Shown piece after piece: positions 11,326 through 23,300 of a stretch of DNA of 64,000 bases. Source of the stretch: Amyelois transitella. Taxonomy: Eukaryota; Arthropoda; Insecta; Lepidoptera; Pyralidae. A model generated the notes under the pieces. The model was not told where the DNA came from and made no database searches. It saw only the letters and a list, made by a program, of their open reading frames with translations. The first letter of the stretch is position 1. The number at the start of each line of letters is the position of its first letter. The DNA is taken from contig NC_083515.1 of the NCBI RefSeq assembly GCF_032362555.1, positions 9,521,001-9,585,000 of the forward strand, read 5' to 3'. Made by a program: the position numbers and the translations under genes.

Positions 11326-14300
11326 GCCCGCAGCCGCACGCCGCGCCCCGTCAGCGTCCAGCGACACGCCGCGCGCGACACGCTGCAGTGCCCGGAGCCG
11401 CCGTCCGATACCCTGGGTGGTGTTGACAAGATAATAAATAAAATAAATAAATAAATATACAGGGTGACATTGAAAACAACTGCATCCTTTTAAACATAGA
11501 CTATACCCATGCTTCTGAGTCGTTTGAGCATTTTTCTAGTATCAATACCAAGTAAAGTACAGAGTTGTCGAGATCGCTCAGCTGAATGAATTGTGTCGTT
11601 GACCTCTGAATCTTACGCGTCGCTTTTCCGCCGGCCGGGGTGATATGACGTATTTAGGATCGTGGATTTTGATACTTTTATTTTCTTTTCGTACTTACTG
11701 AAATATGCACCGATATTTTTCTTTTAACGTTTTTAAATATCCTTTAGATGAGTACACTTAACAGTTAAATTTATGCAGTTGAATTAAAAGTCACCCTGTA
11801 TATGGGACAAACTACACAGTTAATAATGACGATACAATTCGATATTTCTAATAGGCGACTCAGGGAATAGGCACATTTATTAAGATTACATCTGCGCCTG
11901 TTTGGCGAGGGGCCTTCATCTGCGCTGGTAAACCGTAATACTGTATGTATGTTTAGATCTTAAAAACTAAACAACGGATTTTGATGCGATTTTTTTAAAT
12001 AGATAAGAGTGATTCAAGAGGAAGGTTTATATGTATAAATGCTACTCGGAGGAAACCGAGGCGGGACACTAGTTTATATATTAAGTTGCCGTGTGGTTCC
12101 CGGCACCAATAGAAAAAGAATAGGACCACTCCATCTCTTTCCCATTGATGTCGTAAAAGACGACTAAGGGATAGGCTTCTTTTAGGCGACATACTAGCAA
12201 CTATGAATCTCAATTCTATCATTAAGCCAAACAGCTGAACGTGACCTATCAGTCTCTCAAGACTGTTAGCTCTGTCTACCCCGCAAGGGATATGGAGGTG
12301 ATTATATGTATGCCTGTTGGTAAGCAACACATACCTGCTCAGTTGGTCTGGCTGCTCATCTTCGGGCTCCGCGTCGCTACAAGAGCTTGCCACGGAACTG
12401 TCTCCGCCGCGATATCGTGATACACTCTCTGCGTACAAAATAATGTATATTATTCACTAATAATTATAATAAGATATTGTACATTTTATTATTAACTAGC
12501 TGTGCCCGCGACTTCGTCCGCGTGGAATAGTTATTTTGGGCAACATTGAAGCCCTCAAGGATGAATAATTTTCTCCATTTTTGTCACATTTTCCATTATT
12601 TCTTCGCTTCTAAAAGTTGCAGCATGATATTATCTAAAGCCTTCCTCGATAAATGGTCTATTCAACGCAAAAATAATTTTTCAATTCGAACCAGTAAGTA
12701 GTTCCTTCAAACAAACAAACAAACTCTTCAGCTTTATAATATTAGTATAGATAATAAGTGCTTGGTTGGAAATTTCCAGAAGGCTTAGTTCATGGAAGTA
12801 GGAAGAGTCAACTCGACTCAATGAAACCGAAACTCGGCAAACTAAACAGATATATAAAATACCTAAACACATATATAATCATGTTTGTGTATCCCTTGTT
12901 GGGTGTACAGAGCCAACAGTCTGTGGCCACGTGCTGTAGCTGTTTGGCTCAATGCTACAATTGAGATTCAAATATTGACAGGTCGCACGACATCCATGAG
13001 ATGGAGTGATCCTATTCTTTTTTTTCTATTGGCGCCGGGAACCGCACGGCATGACACATTTATTACATAATAACGTTGAATTGATGATATTTAAAAAAAA
13101 AATGTAATAGTTCACGATCACCTCTCGTGTCTTCGCAGTCGGGGGCGTCTTCGAGACTCTTCAGTATGTCGGCGCAGAGGTCAGAGTCCAGCGGCACCGG
13201 GTTGTCGGAGTCTCTGGTAACAGACGATAAGTTTAATAAGCAGAAGAGGACTTCAAACTCATAACGATTTGATTATTGGATTGATTATGGATTCTCCTTT
13301 ATATTTATTGTATTCTCTTACTCCTTTGTATTTTTGTTGACTGGAATAAATCCCAATTGGGGATGAGTCCGCCTTTGTACATATACGGCGGGCGCGGGCA
13401 CGGGCGGCAGCGGCGGCGCGCCCAGCTATAGACGGGCCGCGTGTGGAGCTGGTCACGTACCGGTTGTGCAGCACGAGCGCGGCGGCGGCGGGCGCGGGCA
13501 CGGGCGGCAGCGGCGGCGCGCCCAGCTATAGACGGGCCGCGTGTGGAGCTGGTCACGTACCGGTTGTGCAGCACGAGCGCGGCGGCGGCGGGCGCGGGCA
13601 CGGGCGGCAGCGGCGGCGCGCCCAGCTATAGACGGGCCGCGTGTGGAGCTGGTCACGTACCGGTTGTGCAGCACGAGCGCGGCGGCGGCGGGCGCGGGCA
13701 CGGGCGGCAGCGGCGGCGCGCCCAGCTATAGACGGGCCGCGTGTGGAGCTGGTCACGTACCGGTTGTGCAGCACGAGCGCGGCGGCGGCGGGCGCGGGCA
13801 CGGGCGGCAGCGGCGGCGCGCCCAGCTATAGACGGGCCGCGTGTGGAGCTGGTCACGTACCGGTTGTGCAGCACGAGCGCGGCGGCGGCGGGCGCGGGCA
13901 CGGGCGGCAGCGGCGGCGCGCCCAGCTATAGACGGGCCGCGTGTGGAGCTGGTCACGTACCGGTTGTGCAGCACGAGCGCGGCGGCGGCGGGCGCGGGCA
14001 CGGGCGGCAGCGGCGGCGCGCCCAGCTATAGACGGGCCGCGTGTGGAGCTGGTCACGTACCGGTTGTGCAGCACGAGCGCGGCGGCGGCGGGCGCGGGCA
14101 CGGGCGGCAGCGGCGGCGCGCCCAGCTATAGACGGGCCGCGTGTGGAGCTGGTCACGTACCGGTTGTGCAGCACGAGCGCGGCGGCGGCGGGCGCGGGCA
14201 CGGGCGGCAGCGGCGGCGCGCCCAGCTATAGACGGGCCGCGTGTGGAGCTGGTCACGTACCGGTTGTGCAGCACGAGCGCGGCGGCGGCGGGCGCGGGCA

Positions 14301-17300
14301 CGGGCGGCAGCGGCGGCGCGCCCAGCTATAGACGGGCCGCGTGTGGAGCTGGTCACGTACCGGTTGTGCAGCACGAGCGCGGCGGCGGCGGGCGCGGGCA
14401 CGGGCGGCAGCGGCGGCGCGCGCGCGCTGAAGGCGCCCAGCTCCAGCGCGGGCGCGGGCACGCGCGGCGCCGCGCCGCAGCCCCACTCGCAGCGGGCCTC
14501 TGGGTGCGCAAACGCATTTCTCAGTTTCATCGTTGGTGGATGGATATACATTTATTTGCAAGATAGTTATCGGTTATTGATGTCTAGGTACATATTTCAG
14601 TTTAATTACATTGACTACTTGCTTCCAAAGCGCAGGTGTAGAAATAGCGGCGAAACAAACTATACTCTTAAATTTAAACCGTAGACGAATGCATATTGTC
14701 CTCATTAATAAAAAAATTGTTTTATGATGTCAAATAAAATAATAAGATATGTACAATATACTGTACAAATTATGCCTAAAAATGATGTTAAAAATCACAT
14801 GCGTTTATGGAGCCCTAATGGTAATTAGTAAAATTCTATAATGTGTTATAAGTGTAAAAAAAAAACGATATCTTGTTTCACCGAACGTTAGTACCAGGAC
14901 GCCTTTCGACCATGTTCCTAGATTAGGTAAGTCAGGTTTCACACGACGCGACTCCCATCCAATCAGACCTCCGCAACCTTTGCAGGGGAACCTAACCCGT
15001 ATTGGATCACTCAAGCTACCATTTGGTAGAAAACGTCAACAAAGCTACCATACCCTCTCTTCTCCAATCGTCTCTCTCAGCCAACACATCGGGCGTTTCG
15101 TTATCTCTCTCACATCTTGCCGCCCACGCTAATAAAACTAAAGCTACCATTTGGTAGAAAACGCCAACAAAAGCTACCATACCCATACTCTCTCTTCTCC
15201 AATCGTCTCTATCAGTCAACACATCGGGCGTTCCGTTATCTCTCTCACATCTCGCCGCCCACGTTAATGACACTAAAACTACCATTTGGTAGAAAACGTT
15301 AATAAAAGCTACCATACCCATACTCTCTCTTCTCCAATCGTCTCTCTCAGCCAACACATCGGGCGTTCCGTTATCTCTCTCACATCTCGCCGCCCACGTT
15401 AATGACACTAAAACTACCATTTGGTAGAAAACGTTAATAAAAGCTACCATACCCATACTCTCTCTTCTCCAATCGTCTCTCTCAGCCAACACATCGGGCG
15501 GCGCGTCATCTCTCCCGCATCTCGCCGCCCACGCTAAGGCACCATCCCCACTTTCCAGAGGTAATCTGGCTTCGTTCTCTTCTAATGCTACCAGTACTTC
15601 TGCGTCGAATACCTATGGGAAATAAAGAATATGTTATTTATTGTACAAAATACAAAAAATACAATCTGTATAGGCCGACTAAATGCTAATAGCATTATCA
15701 TTATTAACAGTTTGCCATTTGGGTTAAGCTGAGAACCTCTTTGTATGGGTGGGTGGTTTAAAAAATATGTTGGCCGCCATCTATGACCAATGTCAAATCT
15801 ACCCTTCACATTTCATAGTGAAACAAATTCACCAAAACATCGTCTGATCAAGCAAAATATTTAGCATCCAATATTCGCCATTCCGCTAAATTCAGTGCTT
15901 CAATACACATCAAAAAAATTAATAAACATGTGTTCTGTCAATCTATTCTCAGATACATTCCTACTTTCTACCATTAAATCATGTCATTGCCGATATGTAT
16001 ACACTCACCTCGACCAACGTGTTGGCCGCCAATGTTTGCCAATCCCCCACCTCCAACCCTTTGGCCGCCCACCACTCCTCGTTGCGAGTCATGTTGCTGA
16101 ACAAACGGGACAGTTCCACAGCTGATGCTTGGACAGCACGCTAATAAAGTCAAAAGACAAAGTGAATAACACATATGAAAAAAAAACCTTCAATAAATAA
16201 ATATATACGGGACAAATTACACATTCAGTTAGCCTTGCAGTAAGTTCGAGACTTGTGTTACGCGATACTAACTCAACGATACTATATTTTATAATAAATA
16301 CTTATATAGATAAACATCCAAGACCCAGGCCAATCAGCAAAAGTTCTTTTCTCATCATGCCCTGGCTGGGATTCGAACCCGGGACCTCCGAAAATAATAC
16401 TTTAATTCATATAAATTTCTCCACCCTCACAAATTTCTTGGTATCCATAAAGAGGTAGGGTCGGGTATTAAAATCAAGACAGGTTATATTAGACATGTCA
16501 AAATAATAATGAGCTAAATTTTTAATGGGAGTTGTAGTTAAGTTATATCAATCTCAGAATACTTAATCTCAAATCGTGGCCAGTCATACACACTCTAGTT
16601 CGCACGGCGTCGCTCAGATTCAGCGCTAATTCTTGTCTACGCGCCTATACTTCCTCACGCTACTACGTAAGTTAATTAAATAATTCACAGTAAGTACAAT
16701 GACGACGTAAAATAATTCATAATTAGAATACTGACCCTCAGATCGTGACCAGTCATACGGACTCTAGCTCGCACGGCGTCGCTCAGATTCAGCGCTAATT
16801 CTTGTCTACGCGCCGATACTTCCTCACGCTACTACGTAAGTTAATTAAATAATTCACAGTAAGTACAATGACGACGTAAAATAATTCATAATTAGAATAC
16901 TGACCCTCAGATCGTGACCAGTCATACGGACTCTAGCTCGCACGGCGTCGCTCAGATTCAGCGCTAATTCTTGTCTACGCGCCGATACTTCCTCACGCTA
17001 CTACGTAAGTTAATTAAATAATTCACAGTAAGTACAATGACGACGTAAAATAATTCATAATTAGAATACTGACCCTCAGATCGTGACCAGTCATACGGAC
17101 TCTAGCTCGCACGGCGTCGCTCAGATTCAGCGCTAATTCTTGTCTACGCCCTATACTTCCTCACGCTACTACGTAAGTTAATTAAATAATTCACAGTAAG
17201 TACAATGACGACGTTATATAATTCATAATTAGAATAATTAGAATACTGACCCTCAGATCGTGACCAGTCATACACACTCTAGTTCGCACGGCGTCGCTCA

Positions 17301-20300
17301 GATTCAGCGCTAATTCTTGTTTACGCGCCTATACTTTCTCACCCAACTACTATATACTAAGTTAATTATATAATTCACAGTAAGTACAATGACGACGTAA
17401 AATAATTCATAATTAGAATACTGACCCTCAGATCGTGACCAGTCATACGGACTCTAGTTCGCACGGCGTCGCTCAGATTCAGCGCTAATTCTTGTCTACG
17501 CGCCGATACTTTCTCACGCAAAGACGATGTTAGTTCCGCGCACTCTTTTTCCAATTGTCTGTATGCACCGGTCTGGAATATAAAAAGGAATGTTATATGG
17601 ATACTATCAGAGATTTAGTCTAGAGGTCTTTGGATCAGTGCAAACATACATATTATCACGTTTATATCCCTTGCGGGGTAGAGAGCCAAGTTTGCTCGCC
17701 CACAATGAAAGCTCTTCGAGTTCACCTCGTTTTATCAACGCTGCTATTAGCAATGGATACCTTGGCGATCTGCACAGAGAACGGCCCGAAGCAGGCCAGA
17801 ACGAACTGCTGGTAGTCCCGCAATGGCCGCTCTATCGCTTGTTCGAGTTGGCTCGCCCACATTGAGAGCGCTTCTAGTTCACCTCGTTCTATCAACGCTG
17901 CTATTAGCAATGGATACCTTGGCGATCTGCACAGAGAACGGTCCGAAGCAGGCCAGAACGAACTGCTGGTAGTCCCGCAATGGCCGCTCTATCGCTTGTT
18001 CGAGTTCGCTCGCCCACAATGAAAGCTCTTCGAGTTCACCTCGTTCTATCAACTCTGCTATTAGCAATGGATACCTTGGCGATCTGCACAGAGAACGGTC
18101 CGAAGCAGGCCAGAACGAACTGCTGGTAGTCCCGCAATGGCCGCTCTATCGCTTGTTCGTGTTCACACGCTCATAATGGAAACTCTTCGAGTTCAGTTCG
18201 TGCTGTGACCGTTGCTATTACTAAGGATACATTACAAATGCACTAATGTTTTCTCTTTTTGATATAAGAATGGGTACCTTGGCGATCTGCACAGAGAACG
18301 GCCCGAAGCAGGCCAGAACGAACTGCTGGTAGTCCCGCAATGGCCGCTCTATCGCTTGTTCGAGCTCGCTCGCCCACATTGAGAGCGCTTCGAGTTCGCC
18401 TCGTGCTGTAACAGCTGCTAACGCTTGTGCTGACCTGGAAATTAATAAATTGGTTGATAGCCGATCTTATTCGTACTTTTCCGTAGGATTAAAAAAATAA
18501 TCTCTTTGCCGACGTCGTTATCTGTTTGAGGCGTGATACCACAGAGGTGACCTGGTCAGGTCCAAATCTTATGAGAGCTATACTAATTAATATTTACAAG
18601 TAATTGTTATAACATCAGGTGTTATGTTTTAGTCAAAATACATCATAGTTCCGACTCAAGTATTCGAAGTTATATTTAATAATCATATAGTAAAATTACA
18701 ACTATTGTCGCTACTTGACCTTGCTTATTACTTCTCGCTTGCTTCTCGTTAGAAAGATGAAAGAGAGAAAGAGACTCACGAGACGCGAGAAAGAAACTTA
18801 GACTTACGCGAGTTGGCAGTAAGTGCGACCATGTAAGTTCGGACACGCGGCGTAATCGCTTCATGTAGAAACCTGCTACCCAATCCAGGAATGCGGTGAA
18901 AGCCTCCAACAAGTGTATAAGAAAGAGAGAGAGAGGGCGATACTGACGAGAGCTGGCAGTAGGTGCGCGCGCGCAGGCCGGGCCCGCGCACGCGCGCGCA
19001 GAAGGCGCAGTCGCGCGCGGGCACGCGGCCGGCGCGCGCGATCACGCCGCGCCACGCCGCCGCCTCCCACGCGCCGCGGCACGCGTGCCACGTCACGCTG
19101 CCTGCAACACGTACACAATATACAGGTGACTTTTAATTCAACTGCATAAATTTACTCATCTAAAGGATATTAAAAAACGTTAAAAGAAAATTATCGGTTC
19201 ATATTTCAGAAAGTACGAAAAATATAAAAGTATCAAAATCCACGATCCTAAATACGTCATAAAACCCCGGCCGGCGGAAAAGCGACGCGTAGGATTCAGA
19301 GGTCAACGACACAATTATTTACATCTTTAGTTTTAATTTCTTTTTGAAGTATTGGTCTATATTAAAGCGTGTGACGTAGTTTTTGAGTGTTTTTCAAATG
19401 TGAAAATGATGACGTTTAATTTAAATAAAAATACGCTGAAACGGCTCAGAAGCATGGGTATAGTCTATGTTTAAAAGGATGCAGTTGTTTTAAATGTCAC
19501 TCTGTATATATTTACATGGACCTGCGTTACTTTCATATTATTATTTCATTGACCGTGTCACCGTGTAACCGTGATCAATAACAAACTCACCGATCAACAC
19601 GATGAAAGCACACAGCGGACACAAAGCCACGGTCTTTTTTAAGTAACTTTTGGAAATAAGTGTGATCATACATACAAACAGAAAAAAGTTTAAAAAAAAT
19701 TTTGTTCTCTATTTTTCATTCTAAGTGTCCCTCTATCCATTTCAGTCAAAAATACTAAATGTACCAGACAAAATATTTTTACGGTTTTATTACTATACGT
19801 ATAGATTTAAAAATATAAATAAATAAATATATACACTGGACAAATTACAATGATTGAGTTAGCCTCGAAGTAAGTTCGAGACTTGTGTTACGAGATACTA
19901 ACTCAACGATACTACGAGTAAAAAAGAATAGGACTAAGACTCGTAAAAAGCGACTAAGGGATAGACTTATAAACTTGGGATTCTTCTTTTAGGCGATGGG
20001 CTAGCAACCTGTCACTATTTGAATCTCAATTCCATCATAAAGCCAAACAGCTTACGGTGGCCTATCAGTCTTTCAAGACTGTTGGCTCTGTCTGCCCCGC
20101 AAATGATATAGACGTGATTGTATGTATGTATACTACGAGTATATTCGATACGTACATATGGTCAGACAGAGCCAACAGTCTTGAAAAGACTGAATGGCCA
20201 CGTTCAGCTTTTATATTATATACATATTTGATTTACCAAACAAACTTACCGATCAACATGATCAATGCACACAGCGGACACAAAACCACGGCCACTATGA

Positions 20301-23300
20301 ATGCTGCTATCGGCTGTAACACGCCCAGGATCGCTATCCGCCATATTAACACTTCGAACAGGACGAACCATCTGAAATCACAATAGCAAATTTTAACTGA
20401 TATACCTATGTAAGTAAAACTTAAAGTAATACATATTTATGCATTATATAATAATATGTTTGCTTTTTTCATGTTTATATATTGTAAACCTCTAAATGGT
20501 ACAAATTCTGGTGCAAAGGTGTCCAGAACACTTGCTGCGTTACCACGCTGGAAAGTTATGGCCTTTCTTTGCACCAAAAACGAGCCACAGAAGGGGTCCC
20601 CAGTCATTTTTATTTATTCGGTGTCCTATCTCCTTTATGTTTTGGAATTTTGAAAAAGCCATTTATTCTAAAGAGGCGAAGATAACTATCAGGTAAGAAC
20701 CATTCATCAATTATTTTTCTCGCTCCAGCGCTCTCACTGACTACTTTTAAAATCACTTTAGCGTATCTTTAATTCACTATTACCCACCCAAACTAGATCT
20801 CCAATGATACTTCACTACATAGTATAAAACAAAGTCGCTATTTTAGTCTGTTTGTCTGTATGCTTAAATCTTTAAAATTACGCAACGGATTTTAATGCGG
20901 TTTTTTGTAACAGGCAGAGTGATTCAAGAGTATAATATATTTATGTATAATTTTTCCGAAACCCGCGCGAAGCCAGGGCGGGTCGCTAGTATTAGCTAAA
21001 ATAATGAATTGAACATTAATTATTTACTTGTTATCCGTAGAACGCGGACAGTCCGCCGAGTAGACTACAGCGAAGGCCGCGTGCGCAGCCAGCGTGAGGG
21101 GGGGCACCCACAGCGGCACGCTGGCCGCCGCCGCCAGCGACGCCGCGCTGACGGCCAGCGCGGCCGCGGGGAACCCCAGCAGGAGCCCCGCGGACCCGAG
21201 CCCCCCGATGACGCCGTAGTTCCAAACGCGGTTCGCTTGACGGCTGAGGCCTTTTCCGAGGAGGCCTGATGGGGAAGGATATGTAGTATACTACCTGGCC
21301 GCCCGCGAATAAGTCCGCTATCGTAACATACACATACATACATATAATCACGTCTATATCCCTTGCGGGGTAGACAGAGCCAACAGTCCTGAGCGGACTG
21401 ATAGGCCACGTTCAGCTATTTGGCTTTAAGATAATTGAGATTCGAATAGTGACCAGTTGCTAGCCTATCGCCTAAAAAAAAGAATCTCAAGTTTGTAAGC
21501 CTATCCCTTTGTCGCCTTTTACGACATCCATGGGAAAGAGATGGAGTGGTCCTATTCTTTTTTGTATTGGTGCCGGGAACCACACGGCACTCCCGACCCC
21601 CCGATGACGCCGTAGTTCCAAACGCGGTTGGCTTGACGACTGAAGCCTTTGCCGAGGAGGCCTGATGATGAAGGATATACAGTATAACTAGACGCGAATA
21701 AGTCCGCTATCGTAACTTAACAATCAATCTTGCGGGAACTCCGGGTAGTAATAGTAGTAGCCTATATGTGATTCTGGGTCTTCAGCTACCTAAATACCAA
21801 ATTTCATTCAGTAATCGGTTCAGTAGTATTTGCTTGGAAGAGTAACAAACATCCATACTAATATATTCACAAACTTTCCCGTTTATAATATTAGTCAAAC
21901 TTTCGCATTTATGTTATGTAGGTAGTAGGAAATTTTTTGTGCGGGGAGTCCGTTCAGAAGATATCGCTTAATACAATAATATTTTATGTATATATACATA
22001 TGTATTAATAAAAATACATATATTTTGTATGTATTTTATGTATCTTGAATGTATTTATGCATTTTCTTTTGTAATGTATTTATTTTGCAGTTTATATGCA
22101 AGTGCACTTCATCGCACCACCAACTTAAAGTTTTACCGTTTGGTCAGCTGGTTGACTGGTAGAGAATGCCAAACGGCATAAAGTCCGCCTTTTGTGCATT
22201 TATTGTGCAATAAAGTTTTAAATAAATAATAGGTAATTAGTTTTGTAACAGGAGCTGTATGTAGCTAGGTGTTATGCCTGGGGAGCCGCGGTACACTTAA
22301 ACTGTGTTCCTAGTTTGACGGCCTCTGTGGCGCAGCGGTAGTACGCTTGTCTGTGACACCGGAGGTCCCGGGTTCGAATCCCGGCCGGGGCATGATGAGA
22401 AAAGAACTTTTTCTGTTTGGCCTGGGTCTTGGATGTTTATCTATATAAGTATGTGTATTTATTATAAAATATAGTATCGTTGAGTTAGTATCTCGTAACA
22501 CAAGTCTCGAACTTTCTTCGAGGCTAACTCAATCAGTGTAATTTGTCCCGTTTGTTATTTAGCCTGGCGGAAGATCTTCCCTTTGTGGCGATCGAACACG
22601 AACTATCGCTCGCGCTTCAAGTTATGTATTTTCATTTTGTCGTGTGGTTCAGAACTCACCCGTATCCGGCTCGGTCTCAAACTTAGTCCGTTGCTTTGAC
22701 ACATATCGCCATAGAGTGAGCAATCGCGACCACATCGTTTGTGTCTCGCTGCTTCGCTTCGGAAATAGGGTACCGTTGACCTGTAAATAAAAATTGTAGA
22801 CGTACATACATACATACATAAAATCACGCCTCTTTCCCGGAGGGGTAGGCAGAGACTACCTCTTTCCACTTGCCACGATCTCTGCATACTTCCTTCGCTT
22901 CATCCACATTCATTACTCTCTTCATGCAAGCTCGGCAAGTTTCGGGTACTTTTGACCTGACCCTTTACCATATATATATAATATATATCATGTGTCCTAT
23001 CTCGGGTCTGCCGGAAGAGATTTCATTTGAAATAAGCAGAACTTATGTAACTTTGTTTCTTGTGTTTATTAGTTTCGATGTTTGCTGTGTACCTACATAA
23101 ATCAGTAAATAAAAAAATCACCCTAGAACGATATTAATTTACATAAAAATCACTTTTTAAAGCCAAAGTTTTCTTAGCAACATTCAAAATAAAAAAAAAA
23201 ATGTTTCACAGCTATGGAGTCATGCTGCAAAATCCACTGGGAAAATAAAAAATTTTTGTCGCTTTGTAGAAAGTACTACATATAATATTGATACAAATAC

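Noticed and set aside
13386..14566. Ala/Arg/Gly-rich open frames on both strands of the 100-bp array
   Set aside because: GC-rich repetition removes stops in several frames; only the exon 21 frame has splice and phase support.
9203..17425. CRISPR-like repeat arrays
   Set aside because: The units are directly abutting with no unique spacers, and they are copies of exon and intron sequence in a eukaryotic gene.
17690..18434. Exon 17 array as a reverse-transcribed circular-RNA concatemer, since its 157-bp period equals the 157-nt exon length
   Set aside because: The first about 14 nt of each unit match the intron start (GTATCCATT versus GTACCCATT) rather than the exon start, so units carry intronic sequence. 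The equal length appears coincidental.
22319..22392. Functional tRNA gene
   Set aside because: Good A and B boxes, but poor acceptor pairing and attachment to a SINE body that recurs elsewhere in the window.
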